Source of the DNA: Burkholderia sp. SRS-W-2-2016
Lineage (GTDB): Bacteria > Pseudomonadota > Gammaproteobacteria > Burkholderiales > Burkholderiaceae
Assembly (NCBI RefSeq): GCF_001931485.1
Contig: NZ_MSDV01000052.1
Location: forward strand, 1 to 64,000
DNA: 64,000 nt
Reading direction: 5' to 3'
Shown here in pieces: positions 1-8,878 of this stretch. How positions within the stretch are numbered: the stretch's first letter is position 1; each line of letters starts with the position of its first letter. Made by a program: the position numbers and the translations under genes. The notes beneath the pieces are model-generated. The model was given only the letters and a program-made list of their open reading frames with translations. It searched no databases and was not told the DNA's origin.

Positions 1-1393
1 AACCAGCCCCAGCCCCAGCCCCCGCACTCTGCTGCCCACTCTGCCGCGCAAACCCATCACTCACACTAGCGCTCCCCAACCCGATCCCATTCGACTCCAT
101 CGCCTCGCGCAACTTCGGCAACGCCGCCTCCACCGCCTCCCGCACCGACTGGTGCTGAGAAACAAACAGCGCGTGCGCATGGTTATCGGCCACCTGCAAC
201 ACCACCTGCAACGGCCCGAGATCCTTCGGGTTCAACGTCAACTCGGCGCTCTGCGAGTGCGCGTTCGACAAAAACACCACCTTCTGACTCAGCGCCTCTT
301 CCCAGTCGCTGGTGCCGACCTGCGGCCCCAACGCATTCGATGCCGCCTCCGCCGCGCCCGCATTACCGGTGCTCTGCGCCGCCGCGGTCGTGCTAGCGGC
401 ATTCGCCGCCGCCTGGGTCGCGGCCAGCTCTGCACTGGCCGAGTCGGCCGCGCTGCGCGCCGCGGCCAGCGTGTCCGCCTGGCCGCCGCTGGCCGCTGCC
501 GCCGTCAATGCGTCGGCGGCCGTTTTTGCCGTCGACGGATCGGCCAACGCGGTCGCCGCAGCCGTGGCCGTCGTCGTCGCGTGGCTCGCGCCGCTCTTCG
601 CGTCGCCGAACAGGCCGCTCGTCAGCGTCTTGCCATCCGAGCCGCCGCTGTTCAACCCGCTCTTACCGCTCGCGAGGCCGCCCGCCGTCGTCGCGGCCTT
701 GGTTGCCGCCCCGGCCGCCAGCGCCTGCGCGGGCACCGCTCCCTGGCCACCCGACAACGCGGCCAGCGCCGTGTGCAACGCATCCTGCAGCGTCTTCGGA
801 TCGATCGTGCCCTTCGCGCTCGCCGCGCTCCCGGTCAGCGCGTTCGCGACGCCGCCCGCCACGGTGCTCAGCGCATCGGTGGCCGCGTCGGTGAGGTCGG
901 TCGTGGCGGTGCTATTCGTATCGGCGCCGTTCGCGGCGGCCTGGGCTTGCGCCTGCACGGCCGCAGCCGCGGCAGCCAGCGCGCCGGCGTCGCTCTGCGC
1001 TTTGTCATCGGCCTGCTTCGCCTGCGCGCTGTTCGCCGCGTGCCGGACATGCGCGGTCGCCGCAGCGGAGCTATCCGTGCCCGACGACGACGTACCGCTG
1101 CTCTGCTTGCTGTTCGCACGATCAGACGCGGACGGAGCCTTCGCCAGATCGTGCACGCTCGAACCCGAAGCCGAGCCCGAAGATGCAGAAGCCGACGCCC
1201 GCGCCGCCGCCGAATCCGCGTCCCGGCTCGCGCTCTGCGCACCCGCGCTGTTCTGCTGGTCGATGCTCTGCTGCAAGGTCTGCGCGAACGGTATCGCGTT
1301 GGCTGCCGCGCTAGCGGCCGCGCCACTCGATGAATCGCCGCCCGCGCCGAGCAGCGAGCTCAGCTGCGAGCCGATCTGTGAAAGAAGGGACAT
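1..1393 (-). CDS. fliK: Flagellar hook-length control protein FliK (3' end outside window)
   Basis: The reading frame is open from an ATG at 1393 to the window edge, at least 464 codons. The N-terminal two thirds is Ala/Ser/Thr-rich and low in complexity, as expected of the secreted ruler part. The visible C-terminal part (about residues 365-435) reads LTLNPKDLGPLQVVLQV followed by a helix ending MESNGIGLGSASVSDGF. This is the Flg_hook domain, which contacts FlhB to switch the export apparatus from rod/hook to filament substrates. The visible end is a Gly-Ala run and the stop lies beyond the window. It follows fliJ in the fliFGHIJK operon. A second FliK-like protein is encoded at 8879-10372. 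Confidence 0.93.
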   Translation of the reverse strand, partial: MSLLSQIGSQLSSLLGAGGDSSSGAAASAAANAIPFAQTLQQSIDQQNSAGAQSASRDADSAAARASASASSGSASGSSVHDLAKAPSASDRANSKQSSGTSSSGTDSSAAATAHVRHAANSAQAKQADDKAQSDAGALAAAAAAVQAQAQAAANGADTNSTATTDLTDAATDALSTVAGGVANALTGSAASAKGTIDPKTLQDALHTALAALSGGQGAVPAQALAAGAATKAATTAGGLASGKSGLNSGGSDGKTLTSGLFGDAKSGASHATTTATAAATALADPSTAKTAADALTAAAASGGQADTLAAARSAADSASAELAATQAAANAASTTAAAQSTGNAGAAEAASNALGPQVGTSDWEEALSQKVVFLSNAHSQSAELTLNPKDLGPLQVVLQVADNHAHALFVSQHQSVREAVEAALPKLREAMESNGIGLGSASVSDGFARQSGQQSAGAGAGAG

Positions 1394-1470
1394 AAGGAAT
1401 CCTGCCAATCGATGAAACGGGTAGGCCCGCACGCGCGCGGCTGTGCGCCGCGCGCCGGTCCCATGAGTGG

Positions 1471-1920
1471 TTACGCGCCCTCGGCGCGCATGCGCAGCAC
1501 GCGCGCCGCGAATTCGTCGGCGTCGCGCTGCTCGCGGCGTGCGATCACCTTGGCCTCGGCCGCCTCGCCGCGCGCCTGCAGCACTTCATACGAGCCGAGC
1601 TTCTGCTTCTGACGCTGCCATTCCGGCTTCGCGGCTTCGAGTCGCGCGTTCGCGTTCGCGAGCAGGTTGCGCTGCTGGTCGATCGCGGCATCGAGCGTGT
1701 CGATAAAGGCCTGGAAGTTGCGCATATTGCCGGCCGGCATGCCCGACTGCGCACTCTCGGTAAAACGCGCGTGATACTCGTCGCGGTATTGCACCAGCGC
1801 GTCGAGCTGCGCGGCCACGTCGTTGCGCTCGCGCTGCGCGCGGCCCAGGCGCTGCGCGGCGGCGTCGACGTCGTCCTGCGCGAGGCCGATCAGCGTCTTG
1901 ATCGGGAAATGTTTCGCCAT
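1471..1920 (-). CDS. fliJ: Flagellar export chaperone FliJ
   Basis: The protein has 149 residues, the usual FliJ length. It is almost entirely heptad-rich charged helix, for example LAQDDVDAAAQRLGRAQRER and later KPEWQRQKQKLGSYEVLQAR, consistent with the antiparallel coiled coil of FliJ. In known systems FliJ sits in the centre of the FliI hexamer, activates the export gate through FlhA and recycles export chaperones. It lies between fliI (64 bases upstream) and fliK (about 80 bases downstream). The assignment rests on coiled-coil character, length and the conserved fliI-fliJ-fliK order. Confidence 0.93.
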   Translation of the reverse strand: MAKHFPIKTLIGLAQDDVDAAAQRLGRAQRERNDVAAQLDALVQYRDEYHARFTESAQSGMPAGNMRNFQAFIDTLDAAIDQQRNLLANANARLEAAKPEWQRQKQKLGSYEVLQARGEAAEAKVIARREQRDADEFAARVLRMRAEGA

Positions 1921-1984
1921 CGTCAGCCTCCTCGGGCCGGTTCAGGTAGGTGTTTGAGCATACGGCGGGCCAGCCGGCGCACGC

Positions 1985-3808
1985 TCACGCGAACAGCGCG
2001 TTCAGCATGTCGATGCTCGGTTTGAAATTCGCGCACTCGCGAAAGCCCTGCTGCAAAAACTGCTCCATCCGCGGATACAACGCGATCGCGCGATCGAGCA
2101 CCGCGTCGCGCCCGCTCGAATACGCGCCGACGTTGATCAGATCGCGGTTGCGCTGGTAGCGCGACAGCATCTGCTTGAACATACGCGTTTTATTCAGATG
2201 GTTATCGTCGATCAGCGCGGTCATTGCCCGGCTAATCGACGCTTCGATATCGATCGCCGGATAGTGGCCGGCCTCGGCGAGCGAGCGCGACAGCACGATG
2301 TGGCCGTCGAGAATCGCGCGCGCCGAATCGGCGATCGGGTCCTGCTGGTCGTCGCCTTCGGTCAGCACCGTGTAGAACGCGGTGATCGAGCCGCCGCCCG
2401 CCGGCCCGTTGCCGGTGCGCTCGACGAGCGCCGGCAGCTTCGCGAACACCGACGGCGGATAACCCTTGGTCGCCGGCGGCTCGCCCACGGCCAGCGCGAT
2501 CTCGCGCTGCGCCATCGCGTAACGGGTCAGCGAATCCATCAGCAGCAGCACGTGCTTGCCCTGGTCGCGGAAATATTCGGCGAGCGAGGTCGAATACGCG
2601 GCCGCCTGCATCCGCAGCAGCGGCGACACATCGGCCGGCGCGGCGATCACGACCGAGCGCGCGAGCCCCTCCTCGCCAAGAATCTGCTCGATGAACTCCT
2701 TCACTTCGCGGCCGCGTTCGCCGATCAGCCCGATTACGATCACTTCGGCGTTGGTATAGCGCGCCATCGTGCCGAGCAGCACCGATTTACCGACGCCCGA
2801 ACCGGCGAACAGGCCCATCCGCTGGCCCCGGCCCACGGTGAGCAGCGAGTTGATCGCCCGCACGCCGACGTCGAGCACCTGGTGGATCGGCTCGCGGTTC
2901 AGCGGATTGATGACCGGCGCGGACAGCGGCGCATCGGTGCGGGTGCCGAGCGGGCCAAGCCCGTCGAGCGGCCGGCCGGACGCGTCGAGCACGCGGCCGA
3001 GCAATTCCCAGCCGACCGGCAGACGTTTCGCGCCCGCCAGCGGATCGTCGATCGGCGCGCTTTCGAGCGGATAAACGCGCGCGCCGGGTAACAGTCCGAT
3101 CACTTCGGTGGTCGGCATCAGGAACAGTTTGTCACCCGAGAAGCCGACTACCTCGGCTTCGGCCATCGGCAGCGAACTGCCGGGCGGCAATTCGATCATC
3201 ACCTCGGCGCCGACCGACAGCCGCAGCCCGACCGCTTCGAGCACCAGACCGGCCGCGCGGGTCAGTCGCCCGCAGGCGCGCAGCGGCTTGGCGATCGCAT
3301 TGCGCGCGCGCAGCGCGTCGAGCTGGCCGCGCCATGCCTGCATGTGCGGATTGGCGTCGAGCGCCGGATCGTAGGGAGCGGGCGGCGGCACGTGGGCGGC
3401 AGTGTGGCTGGCATGGCGGGCCTTCGTGGCGTGCCCGGCATTCTCAGCCTCGGCTGCGCCATCGGCGTTACCAGCGCTACCAGCGTTATCAGCGTTGCCG
3501 GCGCGATCGGCACCACGGCCGCCGCCGGCCTTGGCCGCCTCGGCAGGCTCAGCAGCCGCCTCGGCCACGCCACCGCGACCGCCAGCCTTCCGGCCACCCG
3601 CCCGAGAATGCGAATGCGTATCCGAACTCCCTGAACCCGCCGCCCCCGCCGCCTCGCTGGCCGCCGCAATCGCGTCCTCGAGTTCCGCGAGACTGCCACC
3701 GTCGGCCTCGTGCGCGAGCGCCTCGGCGCCGAACGACGCCAACGCGAGTTCGCGTTCGAGCGGCGTCAGATCGCTGGCGCGGATTTCTTCGAGAGTCGGC
3801 TTCACCAT
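1985..3808 (-). CDS. fliI: Flagellar export ATPase FliI with long N-terminal extension
   Basis: The protein has 607 residues, against about 457 in enterobacteria. Residues about 150-607 are a typical F1-beta-like type III ATPase. The P-loop AGSGVGKS is at about 335-342, followed by GERGREVKEF, a Walker B strand HVLLLMDSLTRYA, and a C-terminal domain ending FKPSIDMLNALFA. It energises substrate unfolding and delivery with FliH and FliJ at the cytoplasmic face of the basal body. Residues about 50-145 are a Gly/Ala/Asn/His-rich stretch of low complexity that the family does not need. The start at 3808 overlaps the fliH stop by 7 bases. Confidence 0.97.
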   Translation of the reverse strand: MVKPTLEEIRASDLTPLERELALASFGAEALAHEADGGSLAELEDAIAAASEAAGAAGSGSSDTHSHSRAGGRKAGGRGGVAEAAAEPAEAAKAGGGRGADRAGNADNAGSAGNADGAAEAENAGHATKARHASHTAAHVPPPAPYDPALDANPHMQAWRGQLDALRARNAIAKPLRACGRLTRAAGLVLEAVGLRLSVGAEVMIELPPGSSLPMAEAEVVGFSGDKLFLMPTTEVIGLLPGARVYPLESAPIDDPLAGAKRLPVGWELLGRVLDASGRPLDGLGPLGTRTDAPLSAPVINPLNREPIHQVLDVGVRAINSLLTVGRGQRMGLFAGSGVGKSVLLGTMARYTNAEVIVIGLIGERGREVKEFIEQILGEEGLARSVVIAAPADVSPLLRMQAAAYSTSLAEYFRDQGKHVLLLMDSLTRYAMAQREIALAVGEPPATKGYPPSVFAKLPALVERTGNGPAGGGSITAFYTVLTEGDDQQDPIADSARAILDGHIVLSRSLAEAGHYPAIDIEASISRAMTALIDDNHLNKTRMFKQMLSRYQRNRDLINVGAYSSGRDAVLDRAIALYPRMEQFLQQGFRECANFKPSIDMLNALFA

Positions 3809-4488
3809 GTACTCACCTTGCCGAGCGCGGCCGCGACGCGCTGCCAGCGCGTCTCGATCCCCGCATCGACTTCGCCGCTGCCGGCCTGTGCGCGGCAGCC
3901 GCCGCGTTCGACCGCGGCATCGGTACGCACGGTCCAGCCGCGCGTTTGCAATTCGTCCAGCAGATACGCCTCGACCACCGGCAGATCGGCGGGACTGACG
4001 ATCAGCGCCGGCGCGCCGGTCAGCGCCGGCTCGGCGGCCAGCACTTCGCGCGCGGCCGCGATCAGCGCGGTCGGATCATGTTGCACGTGCTGGCGCACCA
4101 CCTGCTGCGCGATATCGAGCGCGAGGGTGACCAGCGTTTCGGAAATCGCGAACTGCGCGCCGTCGAGCGCGGTTTTGAAGGTCTGCGCGAGCGCGGCGAG
4201 CTGCATCGCCTGTTCGCGCGCTTCGGCCTGGCCCTGCTCGAAACCGCGTGCATGGCCCTGGTCGTAACCGGCCTGATAACCGAGCGCCTGGCCGGCCACG
4301 TGGCCGGTCGCGACGCCCTGCGCATGCGCGGCTTCGCGCAGGCGTTCGAGTTCGGCTTCGAACGCGGCGCCGTCGTCGACCTCGGGCTCCGGCGGAGGAG
4401 GCGGCGGCGGCACCGGATCGAACGAGGCCATCTCCCAGCGCTGGTAGGCCGAGAGGCTTGCCTTCGCCGAGGAGTTCGAATCAGACAT
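3802..4488 (-). CDS. fliH: Flagellar assembly protein FliH
   Basis: The protein has 228 residues. An acidic, proline-rich N-terminus (VPPPPPPPEPEVDDGAAFEAEL) is followed by a glycine-spaced helix (ATGHVAGQALGYQAGYDQGHARGFEQG). This is the GxxxG-type repeat helix characteristic of FliH. A V-ATPase subunit E-like C-terminal domain follows. FliH dimers bind FliI and tether it to FliN at the C-ring. The gene overlaps fliG upstream (4481-4488) and fliI downstream (3802-3808), so translational coupling is likely. Confidence 0.95.
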   Translation of the reverse strand: MSDSNSSAKASLSAYQRWEMASFDPVPPPPPPPEPEVDDGAAFEAELERLREAAHAQGVATGHVAGQALGYQAGYDQGHARGFEQGQAEAREQAMQLAALAQTFKTALDGAQFAISETLVTLALDIAQQVVRQHVQHDPTALIAAAREVLAAEPALTGAPALIVSPADLPVVEAYLLDELQTRGWTVRTDAAVERGGCRAQAGSGEVDAGIETRWQRVAAALGKVSTW

Positions 4489-5476
4489 ATGCGTCTTCCG
4501 CCTTGCCGCCTAGCACGATCGCGCCGCTCTCGGCGAGATTGCGCACGATCTGCAGGATGCGGCGCTGCTGCGTTTCCACTTCGGACACCCGCACCGGGCC
4601 GCGCGCGTCGAGGTCTTCGGCGAGCAGTTCGGCCGCACGCTGCGACATGTTCGACAGGAACTTCTGGCGCAGCGCCGGGGGCGCGCCCTTCAGCGAGATG
4701 ATCAGCGCCTCGGACTCGACTTCCTTGAGCAGCAGCTGGATCGCGCGGTCTTCCAGGTCGAGCAGGTTCTCGAACACGAACATCTGGTCGATGATCTTTT
4801 GCGCGAGCTCCGCGTCGTACTGGCGCACGTTCTCGATCACGCCTTCCTCGTGGTTGCTCGACATGAAGTTCAGGATCTCGGCCGCCGTGCGGATACCGCC
4901 CATCGGGCTGCGCTTCAGGTTGTCGCTGCCGGACAGCAGGCCCGTGAGCACGTCGTCGAGTTCGCGCAGCGCGGCCGGCTGGATGCCGTCGAGCGTCGCG
5001 ATCCGCAGCAGCACGTCGTTGCGCAGCCGGTCGGTGAAGCAGGCGACGATTTCCGACGCCTGATCGCGGTCCAGATGCACGAGGATCGTCGCGATGATCT
5101 GCGGGTGCTCGTTCTTGATCAGCTCGGCGACCGCCGCGGAGTCCATCCACTTCAGGCCTTCGATCCCGCTCGTATCGCTGCCCTGCAGGATCCGGTCGAT
5201 GATCACGCCGGCCTTGTCGTCGCCGAGCGCCTTGGTCAGCACCGAACGGATGTACTCGTTCGAGTCGAGCGACATGCCGGTGTGCTGTTCGGCTTCCTTG
5301 ACGAACTCCTGCAGCACCTCGTCGACCTGTTCACGGGTCACGTTCTTCAGCGCGGCCATCGCGACGCCGATCTTCTGGACTTCGCGCGGCCCGAGGAACT
5401 TGAACACCTGCGCCGCCTCTTCCTCGCCGATCGACATCAGCAGCAGCGCGCTTTTCATCACACCTTCAGCGCTCAT
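4481..5476 (-). CDS. fliG: Flagellar motor switch protein FliG
   Basis: The protein has 331 residues, the usual FliG size. It contains KSALLLMSIGEEEAAQVFKF at the N-terminus, the ARM-M EHPQ motif (KNEHPQIIATILVHL) and the C-terminal torque helix region with charged residues (LKGAPPALRQKFLSNMSQRA, then LDARGPVRVSEVE). FliG sits on the MS-ring, binds FliM, and its C-terminal charges interact with MotA. The gene overlaps fliF by 11 bases and fliH by 8 bases. Confidence 0.98.
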   Translation of the reverse strand: MSAEGVMKSALLLMSIGEEEAAQVFKFLGPREVQKIGVAMAALKNVTREQVDEVLQEFVKEAEQHTGMSLDSNEYIRSVLTKALGDDKAGVIIDRILQGSDTSGIEGLKWMDSAAVAELIKNEHPQIIATILVHLDRDQASEIVACFTDRLRNDVLLRIATLDGIQPAALRELDDVLTGLLSGSDNLKRSPMGGIRTAAEILNFMSSNHEEGVIENVRQYDAELAQKIIDQMFVFENLLDLEDRAIQLLLKEVESEALIISLKGAPPALRQKFLSNMSQRAAELLAEDLDARGPVRVSEVETQQRRILQIVRNLAESGAIVLGGKAEDAYV

Positions 5477-7256
5477 CGGACACCCAGTTCTTGACGACGG
5501 TTGCTACGATCTTCGGATCCTGGCGCGCGATGCTGCGTGCGAACTCCAGGTTCTTTTCATACTTGTGCTTCGCGTTTTCGAGCGCGAGCGTCTCGGGATC
5601 GGCGTCGATCTCGACCACCGCGCCGTCGCGTTCGGCGGCCGGGATGCCGTCGAGCAGGATCGGCTCGTCCGGCGACGGCAGCGCGGCGACCGGCTCCGGC
5701 GGCGGCGGAAACGCGCGGCGCAGCGCCGGCTTGACCATCACGAAATACAGGAACAGGGCCACCGCGCCGATCCCGAGATAGGTCGCGATCTGCTTGTAGA
5801 GCGCGAGCATGTCGCGGGTGCGCCACCACGGCAGGTTCGCGTCCGGATCGATGTCGGTCGAAAACGCGCTGTTGACCACGTTGACCGAGTCGCCGCGCTG
5901 CGCGTCGAAGCCCATCGCGTCCTTCACCAGCTGGGTGATCTGCGCGAGCTTGTCGGCGCTGACCGGCTGCATCGTCACGTGACCCTTCGCGTCGGTGACC
6001 TTCATGTAGTTGACGACCACCGCGACCGACAGCCGGCGAATCCCGCCCATCGGGCTGTCGATATGACGCACGGTCTTATCGAGCTCGTAATTGGTGGTCG
6101 AATCCTTGTGATCGCTGATCGGCGTGGTGGTCACACCGCTCGCGCCGTTGCCGGCGACGATCGGCGCCGACGCCGGCTGCGGCGGCTGGTTCGACAGCGC
6201 GCCCGGCACGCCCGACGCGCCGCCTTGCGACATTTCGGTCGCGCTGCTGTTCTGCTGGCTGCGGATCGACGCCTGCTGCGGATTGGCGTTCGGGCCGTAG
6301 TTTTCCGAGGTCTGCTCGCTGTGCGAGAAGTCGATATCCGCGCTGACCTGCGAATGCGCGTTGCCCGAGCCGAACAGCGGCGCGAGGATCGCGTCGATGC
6401 GCTGCTGCGTATTGCGTTCGATCTGCTGACGGAACTTCAGCTGGGTCGCGTCCAGACCGGTGCCGTTGCTCGGCTGGGTCAGCAGGTTGCCGTCCTGGTC
6501 GAGCACGGTCACGCCCTTGGCCGGCATCTGCGGCACCGCCGACGCGATCATGTGCGTGATCGCGACCACCTGCCCTTCGTCGAGCACGCGGCCCGGAAAC
6601 AGCTGCACCAGCACCGACGCCGACGGCAACTCCTTGTCGCGCACGAACACGGTCGGCTTCGGAATCGCCAGATGCACGCGCGCGGACTTCACCGACGAGA
6701 TCGATTCGATCGTGCGTTCCAGCTCGCCTTCGAGCGCGCGCTGATAGTTGATCTGTTCGTCGAACTGGCTGATGCCGAATTTCTGGTTGTCCATCAGCTC
6801 GAAGCCGACCGAGCCGGCCTTCGGCAGACCTTGCGACGCGAGCCGCAGACGCGTCTCGTGCACCTGTTCGGACGGCACCAGAATCGCGCCGCCGCTGTCG
6901 GACAGCTTGTACGGGATGTTCGCCTGTTGCAGCGCGGCGATGATCGAACCGCCGTCGCGGTCCGACAGGTTGCTGTACAGCACTTTGTAGTCCGGCGCGC
7001 GCGACCACAGGTACAGGCCGGCGACCACCGCGACCAGCAGCGCGACCGCGAACACCAGCGGCGCGCGCGGGTTGCCGCGCATCTGCGCGAGGCCGGACAG
7101 ACGCTGACCGAGGTTGCCGCCCATGGCGCCGAAGCCGCCGAGACCGCCGGGGTCGGCTGCGCCCGCCTGGCCGGCGGCTTGCCCGGGCGCGGGCTGCGCG
7201 CCGGCGAGCCCCATGCGGGCGTCGGGGTTGATCAACGAGTTGGCTGACGAATCCAT
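5466..7256 (-). CDS. fliF: Flagellar MS-ring protein FliF
   Basis: The protein has 596 residues. A Gly/Ala-rich N-terminal tail precedes a membrane helix at about 67-86 (VFAVALLVAVVAGLYLW). Periplasmic ring-building motifs follow, including YKVLYSNLSDRDGGSIIAAL and LERTIESISSVKSARVHLAI. A second membrane helix (LGIGAVALFLYFVMVKP) lies near residue 500, and the cytoplasmic FliG-binding tail ends KIVATVVKNWVSDE. It forms the MS/RBM ring, the first assembled part of the basal body. It is the first gene of the leftward fliFGHIJK operon and is divergent from fliE; the 241-base gap should carry both promoters, but I could not assign their elements. Confidence 0.98.
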   Translation of the reverse strand: MDSSANSLINPDARMGLAGAQPAPGQAAGQAGAADPGGLGGFGAMGGNLGQRLSGLAQMRGNPRAPLVFAVALLVAVVAGLYLWSRAPDYKVLYSNLSDRDGGSIIAALQQANIPYKLSDSGGAILVPSEQVHETRLRLASQGLPKAGSVGFELMDNQKFGISQFDEQINYQRALEGELERTIESISSVKSARVHLAIPKPTVFVRDKELPSASVLVQLFPGRVLDEGQVVAITHMIASAVPQMPAKGVTVLDQDGNLLTQPSNGTGLDATQLKFRQQIERNTQQRIDAILAPLFGSGNAHSQVSADIDFSHSEQTSENYGPNANPQQASIRSQQNSSATEMSQGGASGVPGALSNQPPQPASAPIVAGNGASGVTTTPISDHKDSTTNYELDKTVRHIDSPMGGIRRLSVAVVVNYMKVTDAKGHVTMQPVSADKLAQITQLVKDAMGFDAQRGDSVNVVNSAFSTDIDPDANLPWWRTRDMLALYKQIATYLGIGAVALFLYFVMVKPALRRAFPPPPEPVAALPSPDEPILLDGIPAAERDGAVVEIDADPETLALENAKHKYEKNLEFARSIARQDPKIVATVVKNWVSDER

Positions 7257-7497
7257 GCGTCGGGTTTCTCCGGGGGATGCCTTGGCGTTCTGCCGTCACC
7301 GCGCGCCGGGGCTCGGCGGGCGGACGGACAGAGACTTTCACCGTCGAAATTATCCGGGGCGCGGCCGCCGCCGATTGCTTGAATAGAGCCGGGTTTCCCC
7401 CCTAGTTTCGGGACTTTCGCGACGGGGCCGCTTGCTATGCTTTCAGCCAGATCGGTGCGCCTGTCCGCACGCCGGTGAATCAATCAACGGAGAAAAC

Positions 7498-7839
7498 ATG
7501 AGCATGCCCGTGAACGCGCTATCGTCCGCGCTGCAACAGATGCAGGCGATGGCGGCGCAGGCCGCCGGCGGCACGACCCCGGCAGCGGCGGCGGAACAGT
7601 CCGGCGCGGCCACACCGACCGGTTTCGCGTCGGCGCTGAAAGCGTCGCTCGACAAGATCAGCAGCGACCAGAAGACCGCGGTCAGCGAATCGCAGGCGTT
7701 CGAGCTGGGCTCGTCGAACGTGTCGCTGAACGACGTGATGGTCGACATGCAGAAGGCCAACATCGGCTTCCAGTTCGGCCTGCAGGTGCGCAACAAGCTG
7801 GTTTCCGCCTACAACGACATCGCGCAGATGTCGGTCTGA
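7498..7839 (+). CDS. fliE: Flagellar hook-basal body complex protein FliE
   Basis: The protein has 113 residues. The ATG at 7498 has a GGAGA ribosome-binding site just upstream (7489-7493). An upstream in-frame extension exists but lacks family similarity. The Ala-rich N-terminus leads into the conserved C-terminal helices FASALKASLDKISSDQK and VMVDMQKANIGFQFGLQVRNKLVSAYNDI, which define FliE. FliE joins the MS-ring/export gate to the proximal rod (FlgB). It stands divergent from fliF and upstream of the sigma-28-type promoter for fliS. Confidence 0.97.
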   Translation: MSMPVNALSSALQQMQAMAAQAAGGTTPAAAAEQSGAATPTGFASALKASLDKISSDQKTAVSESQAFELGSSNVSLNDVMVDMQKANIGFQFGLQVRNKLVSAYNDIAQMSV

Positions 7840-7883
7840 GCGGCGTCCGCGCGACGCCGCCAAGGAGCACCGGTTCGCAGGCT

Positions 7884-7902
7884 GCCCGGCACGTCGCCGG
7901 GC
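7884..7902 (+). terminator. GC hairpin downstream of fliE
   Basis: A 7-bp GCCCGGC/GCCGGGC stem with a 5-base loop lies 45 bases after the fliE stop. It has no U-tract, so it is only a weak candidate for a terminator or for mRNA end protection. Confidence 0.3.
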
Positions 7903-7952
7903 GGCCTCGCCGCGCATCGGCGCGCGCTTCCTCGCTCCTCCTTACATCGGCC

Positions 7953-7980
7953 TAAAGCTTTGTCGCCGGCTATCCGATAA
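7953..7980 (+). promoter_or_regulatory. Candidate sigma-28 (FliA) promoter for fliS
   Basis: The -35-like TAAAGCTT (7953-7960) is followed after 12 bases by TCCGATAA (7973-7980). This is close to the enterobacterial FliA consensus TAAAGTTT-N11-GCCGATAA. It lies 88 bases upstream of the fliS start in a non-coding gap, which fits late-class expression of a flagellin chaperone. Confidence 0.7.
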
Positions 7981-8067
7981 CCAGCTTACAGGCCACGTCG
8001 GCACGCAAGCACGCGCCACGGCCATGCCACGAATCAACCGCAGTCAGTATCAACAGGAGGAGCGCCG

Positions 8068-8502
8068 ATGTTTTCCCCGGGACACGCTGGAGCCAACGCA
8101 TATGCACGCGTGGGTGTCGAGACGGCCGTGATGGGCGCAAGTCCGCATCGTCTCATCGTGTTGTTGTACCAGGGTGCGCGCCAGGCGGTCGCCCAGGCGC
8201 GCATGCATCTGCAGCAGGGCAATGTGGCCGAGCGCGGAATGGCGATCAGCAAGGCGATCCGGATCGTCGAAAGCGGCTTGCAGGCCTCGCTCAATCTGGA
8301 CGTGGGCGGTGAAATCGCGGCGCGCCTGAACGCGCTGTACAGCTACATTTCGCGCCGTTTGCTGGAAGCGAATATCAGTCAGAGCGAGACGATGCTGGTG
8401 GAAGTCGACCGTCTGCTCGCCACACTCGAAGAGGCATGGGTCGGGATTGCCCCGGAGGTCGCGCGGATGGCAGCCCAGCCAGCCGCGGAAAGCCTGAGAT
8501 GA
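8068..8502 (+). CDS. fliS: Flagellar export chaperone FliS
   Basis: The protein has 144 residues. A strong AGGAGG site (8056-8061 region) precedes the ATG. The signatures NAYARVGVETAVMGASPHRL and LIVLLYQGARQAVAQAR near the N-terminus and the helix ARLNALYSYISRRLLEANI are typical of FliS. It binds the C-terminus of flagellin, prevents cytoplasmic polymerisation and docks to FlhA. Its stop overlaps the fliT start as ATGA. It sits downstream of a sigma-28-like promoter, although fliC and fliD are not in this window. Confidence 0.97.
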   Translation: MFSPGHAGANAYARVGVETAVMGASPHRLIVLLYQGARQAVAQARMHLQQGNVAERGMAISKAIRIVESGLQASLNLDVGGEIAARLNALYSYISRRLLEANISQSETMLVEVDRLLATLEEAWVGIAPEVARMAAQPAAESLR

Positions 8503-8825
8503 CATCGAACGCAGAATATTTTGCCCACTACGAGGCGGTTGCCGCGCTGTCCTGCCAGATGCTGATGGCGGCCCGGCGCGCGCTGTGGAGCGACCTCGCC
8601 CACTTGCAGGAAGAGTACCGGCACCTGGTCGACGCGCTGCGCGAAGCCGACGACGGCGTGAAGCTCGACGAAGCCGAGCGGCTGCGCAAGTACGCGCTGA
8701 TCCGCCAGATTCTCGCCGACGACGCCGCGATCCGGGACCTCGCGAATCCGCGCATGGCGACGCTGTCGGCGCTGTTCGCCGGCCGGCCGACGCGCGTGCT
8801 CAAGGAAATGTACGGCGCGCGCTGA
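8499..8825 (+). CDS. fliT: Flagellar protein FliT-type chaperone
   Basis: The protein has 108 residues. The start at 8499 forms an ATGA overlap with fliS and gives MTSNAEYFAHYEAVAALSCQ; a longer in-frame start inside fliS is unlikely. The helical, charged sequence with LIRQILADDAAIRDLANPRM and a C-terminal LFAGRP...KEMYGAR resembles betaproteobacterial FliT. In enterobacteria FliT chaperones the FliD cap and inhibits FlhDC. Identification rests mainly on position after fliS, size and helix pattern, because FliT sequences are poorly conserved. Confidence 0.82.
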   Translation: MTSNAEYFAHYEAVAALSCQMLMAARRALWSDLAHLQEEYRHLVDALREADDGVKLDEAERLRKYALIRQILADDAAIRDLANPRMATLSALFAGRPTRVLKEMYGAR

Positions 8826-8878
8826 CAGAGAAATCAAGGCATCGGACGCATTGACGCCGATGCGTCCAGGGAACCGGC

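Noticed and set aside
5094..7247. Plus-strand open frame of about 717 codons across fliG and fliF
   Set aside because: Antisense shadow with repetitive Arg/Asp/His composition, no ribosome-binding site and no domain.
7432..7497. Upstream extension of fliE
   Set aside because: The added 22 codons have Cys/Pro composition unlike FliE and the GGAGA site points to 7498.
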